Assembly (NCBI RefSeq): GCF_030580935.1
Contig: NZ_JAUQOM010000008.1
Span: forward strand, 62,001 to 126,000
Length of the DNA: 64,000 bases
Direction: 5' to 3'
Source: Sphingobium cyanobacteriorum
Lineage (GTDB): Bacteria > Pseudomonadota > Alphaproteobacteria > Sphingomonadales > Sphingomonadaceae
Part shown: positions 8,745 to 17,368 of the stretch, piece by piece
How positions within the stretch are numbered: position 1 is the stretch's first letter
Layout of the letters: every line of letters starts with the position of its first letter
Notes under the pieces: generated by a model
Told to the model about the DNA's origin: nothing
Databases searched by the model: none
What the model saw: only the letters and a program-made list of their open reading frames with translations
Position numbers and translations under genes: made by a program

Positions 8745-9686
8745 ATGGAATTACGCCATCTCCGTTACTTCATCGCCGTTGCCGAGGAGTTGCATTTCAG
8801 CCGCGCGGCCGCACGGTTGCATGTGGCGCAGCCGCCGCTCAGCACGCAGATCAAGCAGCTCGAAGAAGAGATGGGCGTCGCGCTGTTCTTGCGCACCAAG
8901 AGGCGGGTTGAATTGACCGAAGCGGGCAGCGCCTTCCTGATCGAGGCGCGGCGCGTGCTGGGCATATTGGACCGGGGCGTGGCCCTGGCCCGCGAAATCG
9001 GCACCGGGCAGCGCGGCACCTTGCGGCTCGGCTCGGTCTATTCGGCGATCTATGCCGTGGTGCCGCAGATGCTGCGTGCCTTTGCAGCGCAACATCCTGA
9101 TATATCGGTCGAGCTTTCCGAGATGACGGTACAGCAGCAACTGGATGCACTGGCAAGCGGCGCGATCGACGTGGGCATTCTGCGCTCACCGATTCACGAT
9201 CCCAGTATCGAAACGCATCTGCTGTTTCGCGAAGGCATTGTGGCGCTGGTCCCGACGGGGCATGCACTGGCCGCGCGCGGGGCGATCCATGTGGCGGATC
9301 TTGCACCCTATCCCTTCCTCCTGTCGGGCATCGGCCTGCATTCCAGTTTTCGCCAACATGTGCTGAGCCTGTTCGACCGGCTGGGGATCATGCCCAACAT
9401 CGCGCGGGAAATCGGTGAGATTCACAGCATCATCAGCCTGGTTGGCGCGGGGCTGGGCGTCGCCCTTGCGCCAGCGACAGTGAGCCATATCCGCGTGAGC
9501 GACGTGACCTATCTGCCGATATTGGATGACATGCCGCAGATCGAGGTTTCACTGGCCTGGCATCGTGATGTCCGGCCGCCCGCGCTGAGCGCGCTGCTGG
9601 CCATGGTGCAGGACCCTGGCCTCTGGCGCCGTGATACAATGCCCGACGGCATTGATACTTCACACATATCAGAACCGGCCGGATAA
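8745..9686 (+). CDS. LysR-family transcriptional regulator
   Basis: A 313-residue LTTR. The N-terminal winged helix-turn-helix is plain (ELHFSRAAARLHVAQPPLS through LEEEMGVALFLRTKR, residues 17-50), followed by the linker helix and an effector domain of the CatM/BenM kind. It is codirectional with the SDR upstream and the MmgE/PrpD pair downstream rather than divergent, so its targets cannot be set by position alone. An imperfect inverted repeat at 9699-9724, just past its stop, is one candidate binding site and would put it over the MmgE/PrpD promoter. Confidence 0.9.
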   Translation: MELRHLRYFIAVAEELHFSRAAARLHVAQPPLSTQIKQLEEEMGVALFLRTKRRVELTEAGSAFLIEARRVLGILDRGVALAREIGTGQRGTLRLGSVYSAIYAVVPQMLRAFAAQHPDISVELSEMTVQQQLDALASGAIDVGILRSPIHDPSIETHLLFREGIVALVPTGHALAARGAIHVADLAPYPFLLSGIGLHSSFRQHVLSLFDRLGIMPNIAREIGEIHSIISLVGAGLGVALAPATVSHIRVSDVTYLPILDDMPQIEVSLAWHRDVRPPALSALLAMVQDPGLWRRDTMPDGIDTSHISEPAG

Positions 9687-9698
9687 ATATTTGCTGTG

Positions 9699-9724
9699 TC
9701 TGAGGACGGGTCATATCCGTCAGA
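9699..9724. promoter_or_regulatory. Inverted repeat before the first MmgE/PrpD gene
   Basis: Nested arms GACGG (9705-9709) / CCGTC (9717-9721) and TCTGA (9699-9703) / TCAGA (9720-9724) lie in the 60-bp gap between lysR and the first MmgE/PrpD gene. It is a candidate LysR site or a leader hairpin; the arms are short. Confidence 0.3.
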
Positions 9725-9746
9725 GCAGAAGATACAGGAGAATGGA

Positions 9747-11171
9747 ATGTCGGTCCTTGCTGAGGTGCGGGCGGTTGAGGGGCGTAGTGCGCGCAACCCC
9801 GGACTGCTGCTGCCACTTGCTGATTTTGCGCATGGCCTTGACCTGTCGAGGGTGCCACCGATCATACTGGAGCAGGCGCGGCTCAGCATCCTCGACACCA
9901 TCGGCTGCATCGCCGCAGGCATGGCCGAGGCGGATTCGCGCAATATCCTGGACAGCGAGCGCCGCGCCCTGCGCGGTCCGAGCGCACGCATATTCGGCCA
10001 GGATGAACGCTTTCCGGTCGAGGTCGCGGCGCGCGTCAATGCCTATTTCGGTGATGTCAGCGAGCATAATGATCTCGTCGGCAGCCATGCCAGCATCGCC
10101 ACCCTGCCAGCCGCCATGGCGGTTGCCGATCAGTGCCGATCGAGCGGCGCCGACCTGTTGCGCGCCTATATCGCGGGCACGGAGATTGTGACGCGGCTCT
10201 ACACCGCTTATTATGCCTGGAAGAAACCGTATATGGACGTGGGCATCGCCCCCCCCGGCATCATCAACACCATCGGCGCGGCGGCAGGCAATGCCATGTT
10301 GATGGGGCTGGATCATGCCGGGACATTGGAAGCCATGGCGATCGGCGGCGGCCTTGCGGGCTGGTGCCCGGTTGGCGCGGTCTATGATGATGGTGCTTCG
10401 GTTAAGCCATTGTTGCACGGTGGCTGGCCGGCCGGGATCGCGGTTCTTTCAGCGCGCTATGCGGCGGGCGGCATGACCGGCCCGGTGGCCGTACTGGAAA
10501 GCCCGATGGGGCTTTTCGCTACATTGGCCACCCACTTTGAGCCGGCTTCTATCATCGATCCGGGGGTCTGGCACCTCGCCAATCCGCGCCGCAAATATCA
10601 TGCGGCCTGCGGCTATACCCATGCCGGTACGGATGCGTTGGTCGCGCTTCATTGGTCGCTGGGCGGGCAGGCGCTGGCCGACGCGCGTGAAATCCTGATC
10701 CATGTTCCCTTCTACACCCATCGGGCCGTCGCCAAGGACCAGCCGCCCGCAACATCGACAGAGGCGCGTTTCCATCTGCCTTACGCCGCGGCGCTTGCCG
10801 CTCTGGGAGAGGATGGCGTGCGCCCTGAGCATGGGCGTGATGTGGCGCAATGGCTGGCCCGCGATGACCTGCGCGCCATGCTGGCCAAAATCCGTGTCGT
10901 CGTGGATGAACGCTTCACCCATTATGAGCAGTGCGCCGTCGATGTCGTGATGGCGGACGGGCAAAGCGTCCATCATGAAGGCAAGCCGCCGCGCGGCGCG
11001 CCAGCAAATCCGATGACCGCCGACATGGTGATTGCCAAGTTCCGCTCCAATGTTTCGGGCCTGTTGTCCGATGCGGAGGCGGATGCCTATGTCGCCATGA
11101 TCACTTCCATCGAAACCCTGCCGGACTGCGATGCCCTGTATCGCCCGTTCGACCATGTCGCAGCCCGCTGA
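9747..11171 (+). CDS. MmgE/PrpD-family protein, first of a tandem pair
   Basis: A 474-residue member of the MmgE/PrpD family, which includes 2-methylcitrate dehydratase, cis-aconitate decarboxylase and other iron-independent lyases. Family features visible include ILDTIGCIAAG near the N-terminus, the EHNDLVGSHAS segment, SVKPLLHGGWPA, and the C-terminal half with KYHAACGYTH. AGGAG lies 6 bp upstream of ATG 9747. It is followed after 10 bp by a homologue of nearly equal length with the same ordered motifs, so the two arose by tandem duplication and may work together. The reaction here is unknown; hydration, dehydration or decarboxylation of a polycarboxylic acid is plausible. Confidence 0.88.
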   Translation: MSVLAEVRAVEGRSARNPGLLLPLADFAHGLDLSRVPPIILEQARLSILDTIGCIAAGMAEADSRNILDSERRALRGPSARIFGQDERFPVEVAARVNAYFGDVSEHNDLVGSHASIATLPAAMAVADQCRSSGADLLRAYIAGTEIVTRLYTAYYAWKKPYMDVGIAPPGIINTIGAAAGNAMLMGLDHAGTLEAMAIGGGLAGWCPVGAVYDDGASVKPLLHGGWPAGIAVLSARYAAGGMTGPVAVLESPMGLFATLATHFEPASIIDPGVWHLANPRRKYHAACGYTHAGTDALVALHWSLGGQALADAREILIHVPFYTHRAVAKDQPPATSTEARFHLPYAAALAALGEDGVRPEHGRDVAQWLARDDLRAMLAKIRVVVDERFTHYEQCAVDVVMADGQSVHHEGKPPRGAPANPMTADMVIAKFRSNVSGLLSDAEADAYVAMITSIETLPDCDALYRPFDHVAAR

Positions 11172-11181
11172 AGGATAAGCC

Positions 11182-12603
11182 ATGAGCAGTCAGGCAGAAC
11201 TCACCCGTCCCGTCGCACCCTCCACGCTTCCCGCTGGCGAGCCGACCCTTATTGATCACATCGCGGCTTTCGCAGCCTCTGCTGCGCCGGATGCGGTGCC
11301 GGAAAGGGTGTCGTGGCAGGCGAAGCTGTGCATACTCGACACGATCGGCTGCATGGTTTCCGGTGCCACGGAAGCAGATGGCCTGCGCCTGTTCGCGGCC
11401 GAGATGGCAGGGGATCCGGGAGGCAGCGCCCGCGTCGTCGGCCAGTCCGAAACGATGAGCCCGGAAGGCGCGGCGCGCGTCAATGGCTATCTTGGCGACC
11501 TGTTCGAACTGAACGACCTGATCGGTGGCCATGCCAGCATCGCGACGGTCGCCGCCGCGCTGGCCGTGGCGGATGAGGAAAAGCCTGATGGCAAGACCTT
11601 TCTCAAGGCGTGCATTGCCGGGATCGAGACCACCACGCGCATCCATTTTGCCTATTATGAGCATATGAAGCCCTATACAGAAATGGCGATTACCCCGCCG
11701 GCCATTCCCAACGCCATGGGATCGGCGGCGGCGGCGGCGATCATTTCCGGCGGGGGTGAGAGGGAAGTTCGCAATGCCATGGGCATCGGCCTTTCACTCG
11801 CCACCTGGGGGCCGGCTGAACTGACCTTTGGCGATGGCGGCACGGTCAAGCCGATGCTGCACGGCTCCATGCCCGCCAGCGTGGGCGTCACCTCCGCGCG
11901 TTATGCGATGGGGGGCATGACCGGCCCGCACAGTTTGATGGAAAGCGATATCGGCCTCTATGCCACGATCGGGCGCGGCTACAAGCGCTGGGCACTGGTC
12001 GATCCTGAAGGATTCCACCTGGACGAACCGCGTCGCAAGCTGCACGCGGCGTGCGGCTATACCCACATGGCCATCGACCTGATGGGCAAGCTCTATCGCG
12101 ACATCGGACCGGAACGGCTGGCGGCCGCTCAAGCGATCCGCATCGCCGTGCCTGCCTATATCATGCCCGCCGTGGTCAAGACCACGCCGCCGACCAGCCC
12201 CAACAACGCGCGCTTTCACATCAACTATTGCGCTGCGCTGGCCGGGACAGGCGTGGATGTCATCCTGCCTGAACATAGTAACAGGTTTGATGCCTATTTC
12301 ACACCGGCTGTGGCAGACCTGCTGGGGCGCATCTCGCTCGTGCTGGAGCCTGACTTCATCCACTATGCCGAATGTCGAATTGAGGTGGATGAAGCCGGCG
12401 ACAGCCCTGTCACGGTTGAAGGCAAAGCCCCGCGCGGTGCGCCGGACAATCCCTTGGGCGAGGCTGGCGTGCGCGAAAAGTTCGCCCGACTTGTAAGCCA
12501 TCGCATGGAGTCGACAGAAATAACGACTTATTGTGATCGGGTGATGCAGCTTGAAAAAGAAGCGGACGTGGACTGGCTGCTGACGCCGTTCATCGGCATC
12601 TGA
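11182..12603 (+). CDS. MmgE/PrpD-family protein, second of a tandem pair
   Basis: A 473-residue paralogue of the preceding gene, sharing ILDTIGCMVSG, ELNDLIGGHAS, TVKPMLHGSMPA, KLHAACGYTH and the late GKAPRGAPDNP segment. Shared motifs occur in the same order, but the stretches between them differ, so this is an old duplication rather than a recent repeat. It starts 10 bp after the first copy. A strong terminator hairpin follows its stop, so the pair forms the end of a transcription unit. Confidence 0.88.
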   Translation: MSSQAELTRPVAPSTLPAGEPTLIDHIAAFAASAAPDAVPERVSWQAKLCILDTIGCMVSGATEADGLRLFAAEMAGDPGGSARVVGQSETMSPEGAARVNGYLGDLFELNDLIGGHASIATVAAALAVADEEKPDGKTFLKACIAGIETTTRIHFAYYEHMKPYTEMAITPPAIPNAMGSAAAAAIISGGGEREVRNAMGIGLSLATWGPAELTFGDGGTVKPMLHGSMPASVGVTSARYAMGGMTGPHSLMESDIGLYATIGRGYKRWALVDPEGFHLDEPRRKLHAACGYTHMAIDLMGKLYRDIGPERLAAAQAIRIAVPAYIMPAVVKTTPPTSPNNARFHINYCAALAGTGVDVILPEHSNRFDAYFTPAVADLLGRISLVLEPDFIHYAECRIEVDEAGDSPVTVEGKAPRGAPDNPLGEAGVREKFARLVSHRMESTEITTYCDRVMQLEKEADVDWLLTPFIGI

Positions 12604-12623
12604 TCTGGTTCCTGCATCCAGAT

Positions 12624-12658
12624 GGGGCGGTGCCGTCATGTGCGGCGCTGCCCCTTTT
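12624..12658 (+). terminator. Rho-independent terminator after the MmgE/PrpD pair
   Basis: GGGGCGGTGCCG (12624-12635) pairs with CGGCGCTGCCCC (12643-12654) as a 12-bp stem with two G-U pairs and a 7-nt loop, followed at once by TTTT and a T-rich stretch. It lies 21 bp beyond the stop codon. Confidence 0.8.
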
Positions 12659-12821
12659 CCTTTATAAAAGCGTGTAGGCGATGGCTGAGGTTTGTGTCAC
12701 AACACCCTTAAATTCTGCCCAATAACGCTTGAAGGGCGCGAATGCCGTCATAGGATTTGCGCAAATGCATCCGTTTCGTCATTTCGGTGCCGCTATATCT
12801 TACTTAGGACAGGAGAGAATG

Positions 12822-13874
12822 ATGTCACAGGCCTTTGGCTATGCCAGCACGCATGCGGGCGCGCCGCTTGCCCCGTTCCATTTCGAGCGACGTGACCTGC
12901 GCGCAAATGACGTGGCCATTCGTATCCTATATTGTGGCGTGTGCCATTCCGACCTGCACCAGGCCCGGAATGACTGGCACAACACCGTCTATCCCTGCGT
13001 TCCCGGTCACGAGATCGTCGGAGAAGTCACCGCTGTCGGTGCGAGCGTGACGAAGGTCAAGCCGGGAGCCATGGTCGCCATCGGGTGCCTTGTGGACAGT
13101 TGTCGTACATGCGCCTCCTGTGAAAAGGGGTTGGAGCAATATTGTGAGGCATATCCTACCCCGACCTATAATGGACGTGATCGCCAGACCGGCGAGATGA
13201 CATATGGCGGCTATTCGGACAATATCGTCACGCGCGAGGAATTTGTGATGATCATGCCCGATGGCCTGGACCCGGAGCGCGCCGCACCCCTGCTTTGCGC
13301 CGGGATAACGACATGGTCGCCGTTGCGTCACTGGAATGCAGGGCCGGGCAAGCGGGTCGCCGTCGCGGGGCTGGGCGGACTGGGTCATATGGCAGTCAAA
13401 CTGGCGGTCGCTCTGGGCGCGGATGTCACAGTCGTCACGACATCGCCATCCAAGGCGGCTGACGCGCGGGCGCTTGGCGCGCATGACGTTCTTATTTCCA
13501 CGGACGCCGACGCCATGGCCAATGCGCGCAACAGGTTCGATATTGTGATCGACACCATCCCTGTGTCACATGATGTCGCGCCCTATCTCGGCATCACGGC
13601 GCTGGATGGAGCAACGATCGTCGTTGGCGCGATCGACATGCTGCCCGCCATCCATTCAGGTTCATTGCTGATGGGTCGCAAGACGCTGGCTGGCTCTATC
13701 ATCGGCGGTATGCCAGAGACGCAGGAATTGCTGGATTTCTGTGCTGAGAAGGGTGTTTTGCCTGATTGCGAAACGATTGCGATCAAGGATATCAACACGG
13801 CGTTCGAACGCATGGAGCGGTCCGATGTGAAATATCGCTTCGTGATCGACATGGACACGCTGAACGCTGCTTGA
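12822..13874 (+). CDS. Zinc-dependent alcohol dehydrogenase (YahK/cinnamyl-alcohol-dehydrogenase type)
   Basis: A 350-residue medium-chain dehydrogenase that would interconvert an alcohol and an aldehyde with NAD(P). The catalytic zinc ligands lie in CGVCHSDLH and PGHEIVG, the structural zinc is held by CRTCASCEKGLEQYC, and the nucleotide-binding loop is GLGGLGHMA. An ATG pair occurs at 12819 and 12822; the second has AGGAG 6 bp upstream and is chosen. The gene stands alone between the MmgE/PrpD terminator and a convergent CoA-ligase gene, with about 160 bp upstream for its own promoter. Substrate unknown; YahK-type enzymes are broad aldehyde reductases. Confidence 0.9.
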   Translation: MSQAFGYASTHAGAPLAPFHFERRDLRANDVAIRILYCGVCHSDLHQARNDWHNTVYPCVPGHEIVGEVTAVGASVTKVKPGAMVAIGCLVDSCRTCASCEKGLEQYCEAYPTPTYNGRDRQTGEMTYGGYSDNIVTREEFVMIMPDGLDPERAAPLLCAGITTWSPLRHWNAGPGKRVAVAGLGGLGHMAVKLAVALGADVTVVTTSPSKAADARALGAHDVLISTDADAMANARNRFDIVIDTIPVSHDVAPYLGITALDGATIVVGAIDMLPAIHSGSLLMGRKTLAGSIIGGMPETQELLDFCAEKGVLPDCETIAIKDINTAFERMERSDVKYRFVIDMDTLNAA

Positions 13875-13883
13875 AGTCTATGC

Positions 13884-13912
13884 GCGAGCCATCGTTTGAT
13901 GCGATGGTTCGC
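13884..13912. terminator. Bidirectional hairpin between convergent genes
   Basis: GCGAGCCATCG and CGATGGTTCGC form an 11-bp stem (one G-U pair) with a 7-nt loop, 10 bp past the alcohol dehydrogenase stop. The CoA-ligase gene on the other strand ends at 13953. There is no T run, so termination may be weak. Confidence 0.5.
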
Positions 13913-13952
13913 CGCTGTGCGGGATGCCCGCCATCCCCGCAGTGCAAAATGG

Positions 13953-15473
13953 TCAGGCGACGCTGACCCGCTCCGCGCGCAGCGCGGCCCGGCGCGCCTT
14001 GCCCGCATCGTCGCGTACTCGTGCATAGGTAAACTCTGCCGAGCGCGGTCGCTTGAACGGGGCGAGACGATCAAGCCCCGCTGCAAGGAAGGAGAGCGCT
14101 TCGGCCGGGTCCGGCATGGGAACATCTTGGGCAAGTTCGACGATAGCATGGACCCGGTTGCCGATGTCCGCATCGGGCAGTCCGATCACGGCCGCGCATA
14201 GCACACCGGGTACATGCTCCAGCGCGGCCTCGATCTCTGCCGGCCAGACGTTGGTGCCGCCGATCAGGATCATGTCGGTGCGCCGGTCGGCGATGTAGAG
14301 ATAGCCGTCTGCATCCACCCAGCCCATGTCGCCCAGTCCGTCGAGATCGCCGCGTATGCGGGGTTCCGAACCGATATAGCGATAATTGGCGCCAACCCCC
14401 ACCGATCGTCGAAACAGGATCTCGCCAATCTCTCCGGGCGGTAGTGGATTGTCATCGGAATCCACGATGACAATCCTGTCACCTGGCAGTGCGCGTCCGA
14501 CCGAGCCGGGCCGCTCCAGCCATTCCACCCCGTTGATGAGCGTGGAGCCAAGCCGTTCGGTCGAACCATAGACTTCCCAGATGACCTCCGGCCCGACCCG
14601 GTCCAGCCACCACCGCTTCACGTCGGGGGGGCAGGGGGCGGAGGAGTGCATGATGAATCGGAAGGAAGATAGATCCGCCATTTGCGTGATCGCCGGGTCG
14701 AGCCGGGCGATCCGGCTCATCATCGTGGGCACCATGGACGCGACCGTGGCACGATGCAGCGCGGCAAGGTGTAACCATGCTTCCGCATCGAAGCGTTCCA
14801 TGCACACCACATGGCTGCCCTCCGCCAGGGCGATAATGGCAAAGGCAAAGGGCGCCGTGTGATAGAGCGGACCTGCGCTCAGCACTGTACTGAAGGGTGG
14901 GCGATAGCTGTTGACCTTGTCAGGCCCCCAACCGGAATCGTGCGGGTCGACGATCAGCTTGGGGCGGCCGGTGCTGCCGCCACTGGCCAGCATCTTGCCG
15001 GGAGAGGACAGGATCGCGGGCAGGGGGCTGTCGTCCAGCCCGGAAGGCAGAGGCAGATCAATATCCAGCAGTGGCCACTCGCTTGTCGATGTGGTGGCGG
15101 TTCCGATGATCAGTCGCGGTCGGGCCAGTGTCATGACCTCGCCGAATTCATGGTCGGTCAGCCGCTGGGAAATGGGGCAGGGCACCGCCCCCAGCTTCCA
15201 GACTGCATAGACGGCCTGCGCATATTCGGGGCGGTTGGGCATGGAAATGACCACGCAATCGCCCGGCGAAACGCCATGCGCCGCACAGGCACGCGCCAGC
15301 CGGTTCGCCCCCGCATCCATCTGCGCGAAGGACAAACTATGTCCTTCAAATGTGAAGGCCGGGGCATCGGGCTGACGTGCCGCCTGTGCGCTGAGCAAAA
15401 CGCCCATGGGCGCGCGCGCCAATGGCATGCCGGGATCATCCAGCCATTGTTCGGTCGCCCTGGTCTGCTGCAT
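13953..15473 (-). CDS. AMP-forming acyl-CoA ligase (second copy, divergent type)
   Basis: A 506-residue ANL-superfamily enzyme, expected to make an acyl-CoA. It carries a modified P-loop LASGGSTGRPKLIV, the adenine-site motif YGSTE, the hinge GDMGWVDADG and DRRTDMILIGGTNVWP, and the C-terminal lysine region DDAGKARRAAL. It is only distantly like the ligase at 203-1771 and resembles bile-acid/aryl CoA ligases in the hinge, so the two probably act on different acids. ATG 15473 is preferred over the GTG one codon earlier. It lies 20 bp downstream of an SDR on the same strand, which suggests a two-gene operon. Confidence 0.88.
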   Translation of the reverse strand: MQQTRATEQWLDDPGMPLARAPMGVLLSAQAARQPDAPAFTFEGHSLSFAQMDAGANRLARACAAHGVSPGDCVVISMPNRPEYAQAVYAVWKLGAVPCPISQRLTDHEFGEVMTLARPRLIIGTATTSTSEWPLLDIDLPLPSGLDDSPLPAILSSPGKMLASGGSTGRPKLIVDPHDSGWGPDKVNSYRPPFSTVLSAGPLYHTAPFAFAIIALAEGSHVVCMERFDAEAWLHLAALHRATVASMVPTMMSRIARLDPAITQMADLSSFRFIMHSSAPCPPDVKRWWLDRVGPEVIWEVYGSTERLGSTLINGVEWLERPGSVGRALPGDRIVIVDSDDNPLPPGEIGEILFRRSVGVGANYRYIGSEPRIRGDLDGLGDMGWVDADGYLYIADRRTDMILIGGTNVWPAEIEAALEHVPGVLCAAVIGLPDADIGNRVHAIVELAQDVPMPDPAEALSFLAAGLDRLAPFKRPRSAEFTYARVRDDAGKARRAALRAERVSVA

Positions 15474-15493
15474 CACGCCAGTTTGCCCATGGC

Positions 15494-16255
15494 TTAGCGG
15501 TTCGCGTTCTGGCCGCCATCCACTGGCATGACAATGCCGGTTATCATGGCCGCCTCGGCAGAGCAGAGGAAGATCACGGCGGCGGCGATTTCTTCGGGCA
15601 GCACGGCACGCTTGATGATATGGTCGCTGGCGAGCACCGACTGTTCTTCAAGATTGTAGCGCGACCGGATACCTTCTGTCGCGACCAGGCCGGGTGCTAT
15701 GCAATTGACGCGCACATTATGCTGGCCATAGGTGCGCGCGGCATGGGCAGTCATCTGGATTACGCCCGCCTTGGCGCCGGAATAGACTATGTCCGACGCC
15801 TGGGTCGTGCTGATGCCAGCCATTGATGCTGTATTGACTATCGATCCGCCGCCACGCTCACGCATGACCGGCAATTGATAGCGCATGCCAAGAAAGGCGG
15901 ACTTGAACGACAGGTCGACGGAGAAATTATAGTCATCCTCGGTCAGTTGTTCCAACGGCTTGCCCGTGCCGCAGCCCACATTGTTGTGCGCGAAATCAAG
16001 CGAACCGAAGCGGTCCAGCGTCGCCTTGATCAACCGTTCAACGGCTTCGGCGTTGGTCGCGTCACAATTGATCGCTTCAGCTTCGCCTCCTGCCGCATGG
16101 ATCAGGGCTGCGGTTTCTTCAGCGGCTGCGAGGTTGAGGTCGCACACCATAACCCGCGCCCCTTTGGCTGCGAAAGCGATTGCCGACGCACGGCCGATGC
16201 CTGCTCCCGATCCGCTGATCAGAGCGGTTTTTCCTTTGAAATGGGGGTCGGCCAT
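15494..16255 (-). CDS. SDR-family oxidoreductase
   Basis: A 253-residue classical SDR with SGSGAGIGRA as the cofactor loop, NNVG in place of NNAG, the catalytic Ser in NTASMAGIS and Tyr/Lys in YSGAKAG. GGAGAG lies 5 bp before the ATG. It is cotranscribed with the CoA ligase 20 bp downstream. The 226 bp upstream, before the Nudix gene, carry no convincing gene; a 13-bp palindrome (GTTGTATGACAAC, 16302-16314) is the only notable feature there. Confidence 0.9.
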   Translation of the reverse strand: MADPHFKGKTALISGSGAGIGRASAIAFAAKGARVMVCDLNLAAAEETAALIHAAGGEAEAINCDATNAEAVERLIKATLDRFGSLDFAHNNVGCGTGKPLEQLTEDDYNFSVDLSFKSAFLGMRYQLPVMRERGGGSIVNTASMAGISTTQASDIVYSGAKAGVIQMTAHAARTYGQHNVRVNCIAPGLVATEGIRSRYNLEEQSVLASDHIIKRAVLPEEIAAAVIFLCSAEAAMITGIVMPVDGGQNANR

Positions 16256-16481
16256 CGTCGCTCTCCTAATATTCTGTCATGACGCAAGTATCGGTGGCCC
16301 AGTTGTATGACAACATTCTCCGCCATGGCCGCACAGTTATCGTATCAGCGATCAAGGCTGGCAATGCGCAGGCCAATGCGCCCTGTTGCTGACGGTTGAT
16401 GGCAGCCCCCGCCGACGTGGTACTGTCCGGCCAGATGGGCATAATGCAGCCAATATGGCGTCTGGCTGCCTGACGAGCGGG

Positions 16482-17225
16482 TCAGCGGGTAGTGCGGCGT
16501 TCCTCCGTCACACCATATCCCGCCTCCGCCGGAATCCGCACCACGATACCATCATCGGTCTTTTCAATGTGGGGCAGGACCGTGAATGGCGGCCGTGCCC
16601 GTGCGGCCGCCAGCGCGTCGGTAACATTGTTGCTGCGGGCCAGCAGGCCAAGGTTCATGCGCGTGGGAAACACGACCTTGCGCACGCCTGTGCCCGCCTC
16701 CGCTTCGGCTACCAGCTCGGCCGGGCTTATCCACTCTACCGCCACAGCTTCCGTGCCGTCACAGCAGGCGGTCTGCCCTGTCGGCGCCACGGCGAGAAAG
16801 AAGTGCGTATCATAGCGACGCGGCGATTGTACCGGGGTGATCCAGTGCGCGAACGGCACAAGATCGTCCAATGTGAGGACTGCATCATTTTGCGCTATCA
16901 ATGTCAGGAAATCCGTCTGTCTTTCCGCTGTGATCGTGATCGGGGCGCCGTCCCGCCGTCGCGCGAGCAGGAGGCCGCATTCCTCGAACGTTTCGCGAAA
17001 GGCCGCTATGCGCAGAGCACGCTCCGTAGTCGAGTAGCGTTCCGCGCCGATGATGTGCGGCATCCAGTCATCCGAACTGTCGGAAGCATCGACGATGCCG
17101 CCGGGGAATACCAGGGCAGACGAAAAATCCTGGTCGGAATGGCGTGAAACCATCAGCACTTCGAAAGGCGCTTCCCGCACCAGCAGGATGGTGGCGGAGG
17201 GGCGGGGATGGGCGTCTTTGGTCAT
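16482..17225 (-). CDS. Nudix hydrolase, NUDT19-like (possible CoA diphosphatase)
   Basis: A 247-residue Nudix protein. The Nudix box is split: FPGGIVDASDSSDDW, then a stretch ending in AFRETFEECGLLLARR, which supplies the RETFEECG metal-binding helix. A long insertion inside the box is typical of the NUDT19/RP2-like branch, whose characterised members cleave CoA and acyl-CoA to phosphopantetheine and ADP. That would suit a region full of CoA esters, as a CoA recycling or housekeeping enzyme. ATG 17225 is chosen; the frame stays open to 17315 without homology-like sequence. No ribosome site stands out. It may be a monocistronic gene. Confidence 0.78.
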   Translation of the reverse strand: MTKDAHPRPSATILLVREAPFEVLMVSRHSDQDFSSALVFPGGIVDASDSSDDWMPHIIGAERYSTTERALRIAAFRETFEECGLLLARRRDGAPITITAERQTDFLTLIAQNDAVLTLDDLVPFAHWITPVQSPRRYDTHFFLAVAPTGQTACCDGTEAVAVEWISPAELVAEAEAGTGVRKVVFPTRMNLGLLARSNNVTDALAAARARPPFTVLPHIEKTDDGIVVRIPAEAGYGVTEERRTTR

Positions 17226-17368
17226 GACCGGGGCTACAATCTTTCGAAACAGGCTGTCGGGGGATCGACGTGCGACCGAGACGATCCAGGCAGGTCCGGC
17301 ATCTGCATGGACCACTTTCCCGATGATCTATATTTGATCCGGCACAGCATATCAGCGTGATGAAAGGA

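Noticed and set aside
12692..12702. TTGTGTCACAA palindrome upstream of the alcohol dehydrogenase gene
   Set aside because: Only 5-bp arms, no second copy at related promoters; too weak to call an operator.
16302..16314. GTTGTATGACAAC palindrome upstream of an SDR gene
   Set aside because: Short 5-bp arms with no related site or nearby regulator to assign; mentioned in the SDR entry only.
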